64,000 nucleotides of DNA, taken from Caulobacterales bacterium (GTDB lineage Bacteria > Pseudomonadota > Alphaproteobacteria > Caulobacterales > Caulobacteraceae). Of this stretch, positions 25,203 to 35,600 are shown in pieces. The notes below the pieces were generated by a model, which worked only from the letters and a program-made list of their open reading frames with translations, searched no databases and was not told where the DNA came from. Location: NCBI GenBank assembly GCA_019510435.1, contig JAEKKJ010000014.1:62001-126000 (forward strand), written 5' to 3'. Each line of letters starts with the position of its first letter. Within the stretch, counting starts at the first letter, position 1. Position numbers and translations under genes: made by a program.

Positions 25203-26762
25203 ATGATGCAGACGCCCAGGCGCCGCTGGCGACTTCCTCGCCTCGACAGTCGAGGCAATGTGGCCGTGGTGGCGGCGCTTTCGATGGGGCCGATCTGTAT
25301 TGGCAGCCTCGGGGCGATCGACCTGGCGCGGGCGACCAGCGCCAAGGCGCAACTGCAGGACGCCCTCGACGCCGCGGCCCTGGGCGCGGCGCGGACCAAT
25401 TCCGTGACCAATTCGGACCTGCAGGCGGCGGGCGCGCGCTTCCTCAGCCAGAATCTCTCCCTCGGGACCGACTTCCGGCTCGCCGCCTCGTCCTTCAGCT
25501 TCGGCGATGGCGGCAAGGTGGAGGCGAGCGCGCGGCTGGAGGTGACGCCCTTCGTGGCCGGCCTGCTGACCGGGGGCGGGCCGATGGTGGTGCAGGCCTC
25601 GTCAGAAGTGGTGCGGGCCAGCGACAAGGTCGAGGTCGCCCTGGTGCTCGACAACACCGGGTCCATGGGCGACGGCACCAAGCTGTCCGACCTGAAGGCG
25701 GCGGCGACCAACTTCGTCACCCAGATGGAGGACGCGTCCAAGAAGGCGGTCGAGGCGGACTCGGTGAAGATCGGCCTGGTGCCCTTCTCCAACACCGTGC
25801 GGCTGGACCCCACCTATGCGACCGCCGCCTGGATGGATCCCAGTGGCTCGTCGCCGATCAACGACGAGATCTTCACGACGGCGTCCGGGACCCAGCACGC
25901 CAACCGCTACACGCTGTTCGCCAACCTCGGGACCACCTGGCGCGGCTGCGTGGAGATGCGGCGCGCGCCTTATGACGTGCAGGATGACACGCCGACCACG
26001 GGCCCGACGCTCTACACGCCCTATTTCGCCGTGGACGAGCCGGACAAGAAGAGCACCGGCTACGGCCAGGACTACCAGAACGACTATCAGAAGGACGACC
26101 TCAGCGGCACGAACTGGCGGGTCCTGCAGGGCAGCGTCACCAAGTACAACAAGACCCACAACGCCAGCCTGACCACCTCGTTCGGGCCCAACGCCGGCTG
26201 TGGGCTGAACACCACCCTGATGCGGCTGACGACGGACTTCTCCAGCCTTCGCACCGCGATCGCGACCATGAACGCGAGCGGCAACACCAATATCCCGATC
26301 GGCATGGCCTGGGGCTGGAACGTGATCTCGCCCAACGGCCCCTTCAAGGACGCGGTCGCCTACGGCACGCCCAAGTACAAGAAGATCGTCGTCCTGATGA
26401 CCGACGGCGAGAACACGATGGATCAGCGCGACACGCCCAACAACGGCACCTATGCCGGCACGGGCTACATCTGGCAGGGGCGCGTGCTGAAGCCCGATGG
26501 AACGCCCCTGACCACGGGCGCCTCGGACGCGGAGCGGACGGGGGCGCTGGACGGGCGGCTGACCAAGATCTGCAACAACCTGAAGGCCAAGGACGTGGAG
26601 ATCTACGCCATCGGCGTGGGCGTGACCTCGTCCAGCGCCGCCTTGCTGCAGGGCTGCGCCACGGCGAAGGACTATTATTACGACGTCTCGGACTCCACGA
26701 CCCTGTCGGCTGTGTTCCAGAGCATCGCCGGCCAGATCGCGGCCCTTCACCTGTCGCGCTGA
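25203..26762 (+). CDS. Tad-domain protein with von Willebrand factor A domain
   Basis: A 519-residue surface protein. The N-terminus is Tad-like (RGNVAVVAALSMGPICIGSLG), anchoring it in the inner membrane. A VWA domain from about residue 140 begins with a MIDAS-type DNTGSMGDGTKL, has conserved VLMTDGENTM late in the domain, and ends VEIYAIGVGVTS. A long insertion (about residues 200-320) sits within the VWA fold. VWA-Tad proteins probably mediate adhesion or pilus-associated assembly. It is transcribed divergently from the TadE genes. Confidence 0.88.
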   Translation: MMQTPRRRWRLPRLDSRGNVAVVAALSMGPICIGSLGAIDLARATSAKAQLQDALDAAALGAARTNSVTNSDLQAAGARFLSQNLSLGTDFRLAASSFSFGDGGKVEASARLEVTPFVAGLLTGGGPMVVQASSEVVRASDKVEVALVLDNTGSMGDGTKLSDLKAAATNFVTQMEDASKKAVEADSVKIGLVPFSNTVRLDPTYATAAWMDPSGSSPINDEIFTTASGTQHANRYTLFANLGTTWRGCVEMRRAPYDVQDDTPTTGPTLYTPYFAVDEPDKKSTGYGQDYQNDYQKDDLSGTNWRVLQGSVTKYNKTHNASLTTSFGPNAGCGLNTTLMRLTTDFSSLRTAIATMNASGNTNIPIGMAWGWNVISPNGPFKDAVAYGTPKYKKIVVLMTDGENTMDQRDTPNNGTYAGTGYIWQGRVLKPDGTPLTTGASDAERTGALDGRLTKICNNLKAKDVEIYAIGVGVTSSSAALLQGCATAKDYYYDVSDSTTLSAVFQSIAGQIAALHLSR

Positions 26763-26818
26763 GGCCCTCCAGGTCCCCGCGCCTGGGCTCCGGCCAGCGG
26801 CTGGTGTATGCGCGGGCC

Positions 26819-27049
26819 ATGGCGGAGGCGGAGATCCTGGTAGACGCGCGCGGCCACCGGTGCCCGGTGCCGACGCTTCGCCTGCGCAAGGCGCTGGAGG
26901 CCGCGGCGCCCGGCGCGCGGGTGCGGCTGCTGGCGGACGATCCCATGGCCCGGATCGACGTGCCGCACTTCGCCGGCCAGGTGGGCGCGCGCCTGCTGGC
27001 GCAGGACGACCGCGACGGCGCCCTGAGCTTCCTCGTCGAGAAGCCTTAG
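26819..27049 (+). CDS. TusA/SirA-like sulfur carrier protein
   Basis: A 76-residue TusA-family protein with the signature RCPVPTLRLRKAL containing the persulfide-carrying Cys, preceded by LVDARGHR. The rest gives the expected beta-alpha-beta fold (VRLLADDPMARIDVPHF). The start is placed at ATG 26819; a GTG five codons upstream is possible. It likely relays sulfur for tRNA thiolation or cofactor synthesis. It is convergent with the BrkB-like gene, with the stop codons overlapping. Confidence 0.82.
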   Translation: MAEAEILVDARGHRCPVPTLRLRKALEAAAPGARVRLLADDPMARIDVPHFAGQVGARLLAQDDRDGALSFLVEKP

Positions 27050-27975
27050 CCGCGCAGGCCGCCCAGTTCGGACGGCAGCGGCAGGCGGCGGTGGCGGTGC
27101 AGCTCCAGCTCGACCTCGGTGGCCAGGGCTCCGCCGAAGAACAGCGCGTTCACGTTCCAGCTGAGCCAGATCAGGAAGATCACCACGGTGGCGACCGAGC
27201 CATAGGTGGCGCCGAACTGGGCGATCTCCTCGACGTAGAAGCCCAGGGCCCAGGAGGCCAGGATACAGAGCCCCGCCGCCGCCGCCGCGCCTAGGACCGA
27301 GGCGACCCACACCACGGGCTCGCTGGACATGGCCCAGCGGTAGATCAATGTCATGCCCAGCATCATGCCGGCGCTGCCCCAGGTCCATTCGCTGTAGAGC
27401 CACAGCGCCCCGCGTAGGGGCCGCAGCTGGAAGGTCTCGCCCAGGATGCGCAGGCCAAAGAAGGCGAAGGACAGCACGCCCAGCATGCCGAACGCCGCCA
27501 CCAGCACCCCGAGGGCCAGGAGGTTGAAGCCGAGGAAGCCGCGCGGCCGGTCCTCGTCATGGATGAAGGAGAGGCCCGCCAGCAGGGCCTTGAAGCCCCG
27601 GTGCGCCGCATAGCCGCCGACCAGCAGGGCCACGCCGCTCTGCACCGAGATCGAGCCGTGCGGCGCCTGGGCCAGGCGCACCAGCTCGCTGCGGAAGATC
27701 AGCTGGGCCGCGGCCGGCATCAGCCGCGCCAGCGCCTCCCCCTGCTCGGCCACCCGGGCCGGGTCGGAGAGCAGGCTGTAGAGGCCCATGGCGATGGCGA
27801 TGGCCGGGAAGATGGCCAGCATGGCGAAGAAGGAGACGCCGCCCGTGTAGAGCATCACATCGCGGCCCCAGAGGCGCGACAGCGCACGGCCCAGCACGGT
27901 CAGGCTCAGCCGCAGGCTATAGGCCAGGTCCAGGTCCCGGTCGCGGACGCGGCGGATCAGCTGCAGGACAGTCAT
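27046..27975 (-). CDS. YihY/BrkB-family inner-membrane protein
   Basis: A 309-residue polytopic membrane protein with about six transmembrane helices. Family hallmarks are MLYTGGVSFFAMLAIFPAI near the N-terminus, the conserved GYAAHRGFKALLAGLSFIHDE loop (quoted in part), and the C-terminal YGSVATVVIFLIWLSWN helix followed by GGALATEVE. Formerly annotated as RNase BN, this family has no nuclease function and its real role is unclear. Confidence 0.9.
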   Translation of the reverse strand: MTVLQLIRRVRDRDLDLAYSLRLSLTVLGRALSRLWGRDVMLYTGGVSFFAMLAIFPAIAIAMGLYSLLSDPARVAEQGEALARLMPAAAQLIFRSELVRLAQAPHGSISVQSGVALLVGGYAAHRGFKALLAGLSFIHDEDRPRGFLGFNLLALGVLVAAFGMLGVLSFAFFGLRILGETFQLRPLRGALWLYSEWTWGSAGMMLGMTLIYRWAMSSEPVVWVASVLGAAAAAGLCILASWALGFYVEEIAQFGATYGSVATVVIFLIWLSWNVNALFFGGALATEVELELHRHRRLPLPSELGGLRG

Positions 27976-28042
27976 GCGGGGAAGATGGGCATGCTTGGGG
28001 GGATGGGGCGACTCAGCGGCGAAACAGCGGCCCTGACATTAA

Positions 28043-28076
28043 CGGCGCGCCACCCGGGTTAGAAGGTGGCGCGCCG
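28043..28076. terminator. Stable 12-bp hairpin between BrkB-like and racemase genes
   Basis: CGGCGCGCCACC (28043-28054) and GGTGGCGCGCCG (28065-28076) are perfect inverted repeats with a 10-nt loop. No T-tract follows. It lies downstream of the CoA-transferase gene on the minus strand and upstream of the BrkB-like start, so it could be a Rho-assisting terminator or an mRNA stabiliser. Confidence 0.4.
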
Positions 28077-28219
28077 CCGATGGGCGTGTCGTTCCATCCG
28101 GACCGTCCGCCGCTTCGAGGGACGGGAGAGCGCGACGACCGATCCGAGCCGCAACCTAGAATTCGGCGGCTGAACCCAGCCTGAACGACGCCTTCAGGTA
28201 ACTTGCTGTCCAGCAGACT

Positions 28220-29359
28220 TCAGGACGCGGTCGCCAGGGCGCCCGCCGCCTCGAGCCGGCCGATGTCGGCCTCCGAGAAACCCCAGTCGGCCAGGGCCGT
28301 GCGGCTGTGGGCGCCGACAGCGGGCGGCGGTCCCTGGATCGCGCCCGGCGTTTCGGAGAATCTTGGCGCAGGCGCGGGCTGGGTGACGCCGGCGACCTCG
28401 ACGAAGGTCTGGCGCGCCTGGTTGTGCGGGTGGCGCGGCGCCTCGTCCAGGTCCAGCACCGGCGCGAAGCAGACGTCGGTGGCGCCCATGAGCTGCGTCC
28501 ATTCGGCCTGGGTCTTCTGGCCGATCACATGCGCCAGCTTGGCGCGCAGGTCCGGCCAGAGGTCGCGGTTCATCTGCTGCTGGAAGTCGGGGTCGTTGAT
28601 GCCGGTCTTCTCGAGCAGCAGAGCGTAGAACTGCGGCTCGATCGAGCCGATCGACACCCATTTGCCGTCCGAGCATTGGTAGGTGTCGTAGAAATGGGCG
28701 CCGCCGTCGAGCAGGTTGGTTCGGCGCTGGTCCTGCCAGACCCCGGCGCCCTTCATCCCGTAGAACATGGCCATCAGCGAGGCGGCGCCATCGCTCATGG
28801 CGCAGTCCACCACCTGGCCGCGGCCGCTCTCGCGGGCCTGGATCACCCCGGCCAGCAGGCCGAAGGCCAGGTAGAGCGCCCCGCCCCCGAAATCGCCCAC
28901 CAGGTTCAGCGGCGGGACCGGCTTGTCGGCCGTGCCGATGGCGTGCAGGGCCCCGGTGATGGCGATGTAGTTCATGTCGTGTCCGGCAGCCGAGGCGTAG
29001 GGGCCGGTCTGGCCCCAGCCGGTCATGCGGCCGTAGACGAGCTTCGGATTGCGCTTGAGCACGACCTCGGGGCCCAGGCCCAGGCGCTCCATGACGCCGG
29101 GCCGGAAGCCTTCGATGATGGCGTCGGCGGCGTCCATCAGCTTCAGGCAGGCCTCGACCGCCTCGGGCGACTTCAGGTCCAGCGCGACGGAGCGGCGGCC
29201 GCGCTCTGTGACGGCGCTCGGCGCCCCGCCGCGCCCGCCCTTGCGGTCCACCCGCACCACGTCAGCCCCCAGATCGGAGAGCAGCATGCCGCAGAAAGGT
29301 CCCGGGCCGATGCCGGCGAACTCCACGATCTTCAGGCCGGTGAGCGGTCCCTGGCGCAT
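28220..29359 (-). CDS. CaiB/BaiF CoA-transferase family, alpha-methylacyl-CoA racemase type
   Basis: A 379-residue family III CoA-transferase fold enzyme. The N-terminal Rossmann part has [40 protein letters not shown] and [15 protein letters not shown] supply the His/Asp pair used by alpha-methylacyl-CoA racemase (Mcr/AMACR) to epimerise 2-methylacyl-CoA thioesters. The closeness to racemases rather than formyl-CoA transferase comes from that GHDMNYIA block. It ends a short catabolic pair with the SDR gene upstream (65-bp gap). Confidence 0.88.
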   Translation of the reverse strand: MRQGPLTGLKIVEFAGIGPGPFCGMLLSDLGADVVRVDRKGGRGGAPSAVTERGRRSVALDLKSPEAVEACLKLMDAADAIIEGFRPGVMERLGLGPEVVLKRNPKLVYGRMTGWGQTGPYASAAGHDMNYIAITGALHAIGTADKPVPPLNLVGDFGGGALYLAFGLLAGVIQARESGRGQVVDCAMSDGAASLMAMFYGMKGAGVWQDQRRTNLLDGGAHFYDTYQCSDGKWVSIGSIEPQFYALLLEKTGINDPDFQQQMNRDLWPDLRAKLAHVIGQKTQAEWTQLMGATDVCFAPVLDLDEAPRHPHNQARQTFVEVAGVTQPAPAPRFSETPGAIQGPPPAVGAHSRTALADWGFSEADIGRLEAAGALATAS

Positions 29360-29424
29360 GTGTCTTCCTCCGTCTGGCGCAGGAGTAGGCGGCTTGCCCT
29401 TCGGTCAGCCAAGAGGCGGGCCGG

Positions 29425-30189
29425 TCAGCCGCCGCCCGGCAGCGACTGGCCGTCGTCGATGGTGATGACGCTGCCGGTGATGGCGCGGGCCGCGGGGCCG
29501 GCCAGCATCAGGAACGGCGCGTCCAGGTCGGTCGCGTCCATCAGCCGGCGGCGCGGGAAGCCCTTCAGCTGCTTCTGGCCGCCTTCGGTGGGCCACCAGT
29601 CGGCGTTGATGGCGGTCTCGATATAGCCCGGGCAGATAGCGTTCACGGCGATCCCCTTGCGCGCCCACTCCCGCGCCAGGCCCTTGGTCAGCATGGCCAC
29701 GGCCGCCTTGGAGCTGCAGTAGGCGGAAAGCCCCGGCAGCACCGTGTGGCTGGCGATCGAGGCGACATTGACGATCCGGCCCTCGATGCCCGCCGCAATC
29801 ATGCGCCGCGCCGCCGCCTGGGCGGCGAAGAAGACGCCGCGGACGTTGACGTCATAGGTGCGGTCGAACTCGGCCACCGAGAGGTCCAGGGCCAGCCCCT
29901 CCCCGCCCACGCCGGCGTTGTTCACGAGGATGTTCAGAGGCCCCAGCGCCGCCTGCGCCTGGTCCATGGCCGGCCCGATCGTCTCCGCCTGCGCCACATC
30001 CAGGGCCAGGGCGATGGCGCGACCGCCCTCGGCCTCGATTGCCAGCGCGGTGGCCTCCACCATGTCGAGCCGGCGGGCCGTGAGCGCCACGGCGGCCCCC
30101 TCCCGCGCCAGCAGGCGGGCGAAATGTTCGCCCAGCCCGCCGCTAGCTCCCGTGACGAAAGCTACCTGGCCCTTCAACTGCGGCTCCAT
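29425..30189 (-). CDS. SDR-family NAD(P)-dependent oxidoreductase
   Basis: A 254-residue classical short-chain dehydrogenase: cofactor loop VTGASGGLGEHFARLL, NNAG at the end of beta-4 (LVNNAGVGG), catalytic Ser in VASIAS, and Tyr/Lys in YCSSKAAV, ending with the ITGSVITIDDGQS pattern. ATG at 30189 is used because GGGGGAGG lies 6 nt upstream. It probably acts on acyl-CoA-derived hydroxy/keto substrates with the neighbouring racemase/transferase; this is inferred from the operon. Confidence 0.9.
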   Translation of the reverse strand: MEPQLKGQVAFVTGASGGLGEHFARLLAREGAAVALTARRLDMVEATALAIEAEGGRAIALALDVAQAETIGPAMDQAQAALGPLNILVNNAGVGGEGLALDLSVAEFDRTYDVNVRGVFFAAQAAARRMIAAGIEGRIVNVASIASHTVLPGLSAYCSSKAAVAMLTKGLAREWARKGIAVNAICPGYIETAINADWWPTEGGQKQLKGFPRRRLMDATDLDAPFLMLAGPAARAITGSVITIDDGQSLPGGG

Positions 30190-30308
30190 CCTCAACCTCC
30201 CCCTGCGACAAGAAACGCTTCCGCAACCTGGAAGCGGCTATGGGACACTCTCTTTCGGCCCAGCGCGATTCCATGCTTAGAGAATCTCGGGCTTAAGCGG
30301 ATGGGGAT

Positions 30309-31640
30309 ATGGCGGCAGGGGTCCAGGCGCGAGTGCTGATCGTCGCGCGCGACGATTCCACGGCCGGTCCGCTCGCCGAGGGGCTGGACCGGCTGGGCTG
30401 GCGCACGGTCACGGCGCGCAGCGAGATCACGGCTGCTGCGGCCCTCTCCGACCTGCAGATCCAGGCCGCGATTGTCGATCTCTCGACCTTTTCCGGCGAT
30501 GTGGGCGCGCTGGCGGGCCGTCTTCGCGCCGCCTGCGCCCCACGGCGCCTGCCGATCATGGCCATGGGCGATCCGGATCCGTTCCAGAACGACCGCGGCC
30601 TGGACCTGACCCTGGCCGGCCCCCTGCACCCGGCCCAGGCCGCCATGCGGCTCGAGACCCTGGTGCGCACCGCCGTGGCCGAGGAGGAGTTCGAGGTCCG
30701 GGTCGAGACCTTCGGCGAGCGCCGCCACAGCCTGGACGCCCCCGAACTCGACCCCAGCCCCTACCGCGTCCTGGCCATCGGCGAGCCCGCGCCCCAGTTC
30801 CTGGCGCTCTCCAACGCCCTGGCCCGCAACGGCGCCCAGGTGGTCGGCGCGTTCACGGCCTTCACCGCCTTCGACTACCTGCATGAGCGGCCGTTCGATT
30901 CGGTCGTGCTGTGGGCCGGCGAGACGCCGCAGGAGGCGCTGTCCATCGCCGCGGGCCTGCGCCGCAACACGCGCCTCTACCACACGCCCGCCCTGCTCTA
31001 CATGCGCGAGGACTCCTCGATCACCGCGTCCGAGGCCTTCCACCGCGGCATTTCGGATGTGGCCTCGCCGGAGACGGCTGAGGGCGATACGGCCCTGCGG
31101 GTCGTGGAACTGGCCCGCGCCTACCGCCGCCAGAAGTCGATCCGGGCGGCCCTGGACCAGGCGCGCAACTCGGGCCTGATGGATGCGGCCACCGGCCTCT
31201 TCACCCGCGACCTCTTCGCCGCTCACCTGATGCGCCTGGCCAAGAGCGCCCAGGCGCGCAACCGGCCCTTGAGCGTCTGCGTCCTCAAGGTGGCCGAGAA
31301 GGCCGACCTGACCCAGCCCCGCGCCGGCGGCTGGGTCGCCCGCGCCATCCCGCAGATCGGCTCGATGATCGGGCGGCTGGTGCGCGTGGAAGACACCGCC
31401 GCGCGCCTCGCCCCCGAGGTCTTCGCCCTGGCGCTGCCGGCGACCCCGCTGCAGGCGGCTCGCGCCGCCGGCGAGCGGATCGCCGCGGTGATCGGCTGCA
31501 CGGCCTTCGAGGCTGGCCACGGCGCCACGCCGTTCGTGGTCGAGTTCGACCTGGGCGTGGCTGAGGTAGCCTCCCCCGAAAGCGTGGGCTACGCCTTGGA
31601 GCAGGCGGCCGCGATGGCCCACACGCTCAAGGCGAGTTGA
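30309..31640 (+). CDS. popA: Cell-cycle c-di-GMP effector PopA (degenerate GGDEF)
   Basis: A 443-residue protein with two N-terminal receiver-like domains (about 1-125 and 150-285) and a C-terminal GGDEF-like domain whose active site reads APEVF instead of GGDEF. The allosteric I-site RxxD is kept as RVED, five residues before it. That combination is the hallmark of Caulobacter PopA, which binds c-di-GMP, goes to the cell pole and recruits the ClpXP adaptor machinery that degrades CtrA. A divergent PleD paralogue is the alternative, but the loss of the catalytic site with retention of the I-site favours PopA. Confidence 0.78.
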   Translation: MAAGVQARVLIVARDDSTAGPLAEGLDRLGWRTVTARSEITAAAALSDLQIQAAIVDLSTFSGDVGALAGRLRAACAPRRLPIMAMGDPDPFQNDRGLDLTLAGPLHPAQAAMRLETLVRTAVAEEEFEVRVETFGERRHSLDAPELDPSPYRVLAIGEPAPQFLALSNALARNGAQVVGAFTAFTAFDYLHERPFDSVVLWAGETPQEALSIAAGLRRNTRLYHTPALLYMREDSSITASEAFHRGISDVASPETAEGDTALRVVELARAYRRQKSIRAALDQARNSGLMDAATGLFTRDLFAAHLMRLAKSAQARNRPLSVCVLKVAEKADLTQPRAGGWVARAIPQIGSMIGRLVRVEDTAARLAPEVFALALPATPLQAARAAGERIAAVIGCTAFEAGHGATPFVVEFDLGVAEVASPESVGYALEQAAAMAHTLKAS

Positions 31641-32158
31641 TGAAGGGCTTACCGCCAGGCGCTCCGGCCTGGACCTACCTCATCCCCGTCGTCGTCCTGG
31701 GGCTCGTGATCCTGCGCAATTCGCGCGCGCGGACCCTGCGGGTCGAGCGGCTCTGGATCTCGCCACTGATCGTGGTGGCGATCTGCGGCATGGCCCTCTA
31801 CGCCAGCCCGGTCCCCGGACCGGTCGGCCTGGCGGTGGACGCACTTGCGCTAGGGCTGGGCGTCGCGCTGGGCTGGTGGCGCGGCCGAGCCAGCACCTTC
31901 ACCGTGGACCCGCAGACCCATGTGGTGACCAGCAAGGTCTCGCCCCTCGGCATGCTGCTGATCCTGGGGATCGTGGCGCTGCGGTATGGCCTGCGCAGCG
32001 CGATGGCCGGCGGCGCCTCGGCGCTGCACGTCTCCGCCGCCGAGTTCGCCGACAGCTTCCTGCTGCTCGCGATGGGGGTCGTCTGCGCCCAGCGGATCGA
32101 ATGGTACATCCGGGCCCGCAAGATGATCAACGCCGCGCGGGCCGCGAAGGCCGCCTGA
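31640..32158 (+). CDS. CcdC-like (DUF1453) membrane protein
   Basis: A 172-residue protein with four to five predicted transmembrane helices (e.g. AWTYLIPVVVLGLVIL; LIVVAICGMALYAS; LAVDALALGLGVALGWW). Between helices are short polar loops, including RASTFTVDPQTHVVTSKVSP, a pattern of the CcdC/DUF1453 family. Its ATG overlaps the popA TGA by one base (TGATG), so it is translationally coupled to popA. Function unknown. Confidence 0.75.
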   Translation: MKGLPPGAPAWTYLIPVVVLGLVILRNSRARTLRVERLWISPLIVVAICGMALYASPVPGPVGLAVDALALGLGVALGWWRGRASTFTVDPQTHVVTSKVSPLGMLLILGIVALRYGLRSAMAGGASALHVSAAEFADSFLLLAMGVVCAQRIEWYIRARKMINAARAAKAA

Positions 32159-32162
32159 GTCC

Positions 32163-32630
32163 CTACTTCGGCGCCGGCGGCGGGAACAGCGGGGCCGGCT
32201 GGCCGGGCGCGGGCGTTGGCGCAGCGGCCGGTGCGGGGCCTGCCGGCGCGGCCGGCCCCATCTGCTGCAGCTGCTGGAACGCCGCCCCCAGCTTACCGCC
32301 GCTGGCGTTGAGATCGCCGCCGCAGCGCTTCAGCTCGCTCTGCAGCTGGGCCTGGCCGCTGAGGCTCTTGCCCGAGGCCACCAGGATCGCCGTGAGGTCG
32401 CCCGTCTGGCTGCGGGCGGCGAGGCGGCCCAGGTAATAGAACGTGCCCCGCGTCGCCGCGTCGCGGTTCTTCGGATCCCGCGCCAAGAGGTTCATCACCA
32501 GGATGCAGCGGCCATCGGCCGCCGCCGCGGCCGAGGCGCGGGCGGTGGGGTTGGCGGCGGTCGGCGCAGCTTGCGCCGCGCCCGCACCCAGCAACGAGGC
32601 CCCGACCAGGGCCAGAACGACTGTTCGCAA
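32163..32630 (-). CDS. Small exported protein, unknown function
   Basis: A 155-residue protein with a signal peptide (MRTVVLALVGASLLGAGAAQAA). The start is TTG with GGAG six bases upstream on the coding strand. The mature domain has a helical core (GRCILVMNLLARDPKNRD; GTFYYLGRLAARS; LQSELKRCGGDL) with one likely Cys-Cys pair, then a Pro/Ala-rich C-terminal tail. I do not recognise a named family. It lies between popA's operon (convergent) and mfd (same strand, downstream of it). Confidence 0.7.
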   Translation of the reverse strand: MRTVVLALVGASLLGAGAAQAAPTAANPTARASAAAAADGRCILVMNLLARDPKNRDAATRGTFYYLGRLAARSQTGDLTAILVASGKSLSGQAQLQSELKRCGGDLNASGGKLGAAFQQLQQMGPAAPAGPAPAAAPTPAPGQPAPLFPPPAPK

Positions 32631-32663
32631 GGTAATCTCCGAATCTTCATCGCCAGCCTGCGC

Positions 32664-35600
32664 CTAAGCGGCGAGCTTGGCCAATTCCGTCAGCACCTTT
32701 TCGGCGGCGTCCAGGCGCTGCTTGGGGGTCTCCCACTCGCCTTTCACCACAACCTTGTGGTCGGGCCGCAGCCGCCAGGCCACCTGGTTCTTGGCCATGA
32801 AGGCCACCAGGCTGCCGGGGTTCTTGAAGTCGTCGTTGCGGAAGGTGACCACCGCGCCCTTCGGGCCCACGTCGATCTTCGCCACATTGGCTTCGCGGCA
32901 CAGGCCCTTGATGGCGACGACCTTCAGGAGCTGGTCGGCCTCGGGCGGCAGCGGGCCGAACCTGTCGATCAGCTCGGCCGCCAGGGCCTCGCGGTCCTGC
33001 GCCTTCTCCGCGTCGGAGATACGGCGGTAGAGCGCCAGGCGCACGTTGAGGTCGGGGACGTAGGCCTCCGGGATCAACACGGCCGCGCCGGTGTTGATCT
33101 GCGGCGACCAACCCCGGTCGGCCACCTCCTCGGCGCCGGCGCGGGCCTTCAGCTCGTTGACCGCGTCCTCCAGCATCTGCTGGTAGAGCTCGACCCCGAT
33201 CTCCTTGATGTGGCCAGACTGCTCCTCGCCCAGGAGGTTGCCGCCGCCGCGGATGTCCAGGTCGTGGCTGGCCAGCTGGAAGCCGGCGCCCAGGCTGTCC
33301 AGCGACTGCAGCACCTTCAGCCGCTTCTCGGCCGAGAGGGTGATCTGCTTCTCCGCCGGCGTGGTCAGGTAGGCGTAGGCCCGCGCCTTGGAGCGCCCCA
33401 CCCGCCCGCGCAGCTGGTACATCTGGGACAGGCCGAACATGTCGGCGCGGTGCAGGATGATGGTGTTGGCGGTCGGGATGTCGAGGCCGCTCTCCACGAT
33501 CGTGGTCGACAGCAGCACGTCGTACTGGCCGTCGTAGAAGGCGCTCATCACCTCCTCGAGCTGGGTCGGCGCCATCTGGCCGTGGCCCACCACGAACTTC
33601 ACCTCGGGGACCTGCTCGCGCAGGAAGCGCTCCAGCTCGGGCAGGTCGCTGATCCGCGGCGCGACGAAATAGGCCTGGCCGCCGCGGTACTTCTCGCGCA
33701 GCAGCGCCTCGCGCAGGACGACCGGGTCCCAGGGCGTGATGTAGGTGCGCACGGCCAGGCGGTCGACCGGCGGCGTCGCGATGATCGACATCTCGCGAAT
33801 GCCCGACAGCGACATCTGCAGCGTCCGCGGGATCGGCGTCGCCGTCAGGGTCAGCATGTGCACCTCGGCGCGCAGCTCCTTCAGCTTCTCCTTGTGCTTG
33901 ACGCCGAAGTGCTGCTCCTCGTCGACGATCACCAGGCCCAGGTCCTTGAAGCTGACCTGCTTGGAGAGCACCGCGTGGGTGCCGACCACGATCTCGACCT
34001 CACCCTTGGCCAGGCCCTCGCGGGTCTCGGTCGCCTCCTTGCCGGGCACCATGCGCGAGAGGCGGCGCACGCGCACCGGCCAGCCCTCGAAGCGCTCGGA
34101 GAAGGTCTTGAAGTGCTGGCGGGCGAGCAGGGTCGTCGGCGCCACGATCGCCACCTGCTGGCCGCTCATGGCCACCACGAAGGCCGCCCGCAGCGCCACC
34201 TCGGTCTTGCCGAAGCCCACGTCGCCGCAGATCAGGCGGTCCATCGGCCGGCCGGCGGCCAGGTCCTCCAGGACGTCGCCGATGGCGTTGAGCTGGTCGT
34301 CGGTCTCCTCGTACGGGAAGCGGGCGCAGAACTCGTCGAAGAGGCCGCTGGGCGGCTCGGTGGCGCTCGTCACGCGGGTGGCGCGCTCGGCGGCGATGCG
34401 GATCAGACCATCGGCCATCTCGCGCAGCCGCTCCTTGGCGCGCGCCTTGCGGCCCTGCCAGGCCGCCCCGCCCAGGCGGTCCAGCTGCACGCCCTCGCTG
34501 TCGGTCCCGTAGCGGGTCAGGAGGTCGATGTTCTCCACCGGCAGGTACAGCTTGGCCTCGCCGCCGTACTGCAGCTCCAGGGTGTCGTGGGGCGCGCCCT
34601 GGACATCGAGGGTCTTCAGTCCCTCGTAGCGCCCAATGCCGTGGTCGATGTGGACCACCAGGTCGCCGGGCGTCAGGGCCGAGGCCTCGGCCAGGAAGTT
34701 GGCGGCGCGCCGACGCTTGCGCGGCCGGGCCAGGCGGTCGCCCAGGATGTCGGTCTCGGAGATGACCGCCAGGGTGTCGGTCTCGAAGCCGGCGTCCAGC
34801 GGCAGCACCACGCGCTGCGGCTTCTTGGGGTCCGCCGCGCGGGCCGCGTCCCAGTACGGCGCCAGCGGCAGGCTCTTCAGCCCGTGGTCGGCCAGCATGT
34901 GGCCCAGGCGCTCGGACGAACCCTCGGTCCAGGAGGCGAACAGCATCCGCTTGCCGGCCGCGGACAGCTTGGTGGCGTGGTCCACCGTCGCCTCGAACAG
35001 ATTGACGCTGTCCAGCTTGCGCTCGGCCGAGAAGTTGCGGCCGGCGCGCGCACCCATGTCGATGACCGCCTCGCCCTCGGCCTCGTTGAAGGCCGAGAAC
35101 CGGCGCGTGGCGCGCACGGCCAGCGCCTCGTTCCATTCGGCTTCGTCGAGGTAGAGCCGCGTCGGCTCCAGCGGGTGGTAGTGGGTGCGCCGCTCGGTGT
35201 TGGCGCGGGCCGCATAGGCGTCCTCGACCATCGCGAGTCGCTCGGCGCGCGCGTCGCGGGCCAGGTGGTCGAGGGCGATCACCGTCTCGGTCGGCAGGTA
35301 GTCGAAGAGCGTGGCCAGGTCCGGGTAGAACAGCGGCAGATAGTGTTCCATGCCCGCCCGCCGGCCGCCCTCGGAGATGGTGGCGTAGAGCGGATCGTCG
35401 CCGGGCGCGCCGAAGGTCTCCAGATAGCCGGTGCGGAAGCGGCTGACCGCCTCCTTGTCCAGCAGGGCCTCGCTGACCGGCAGGAGGGTGATGTCCTTCA
35501 GCTGTCGGGTGGAGCGCTGGGTCTCGGGATCGAAGCCGCGGATGCTCTCCAGCGTGTCGCCGAACAGGTCCAGGCGCACCGGCTCCTCGGCGCTGGGCGG

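Noticed and set aside
28043..28076. Classical Rho-independent terminator
   Set aside because: The stem is strong, but there is no run of T on either strand next to it, so it is listed only as a possible terminator with low confidence.
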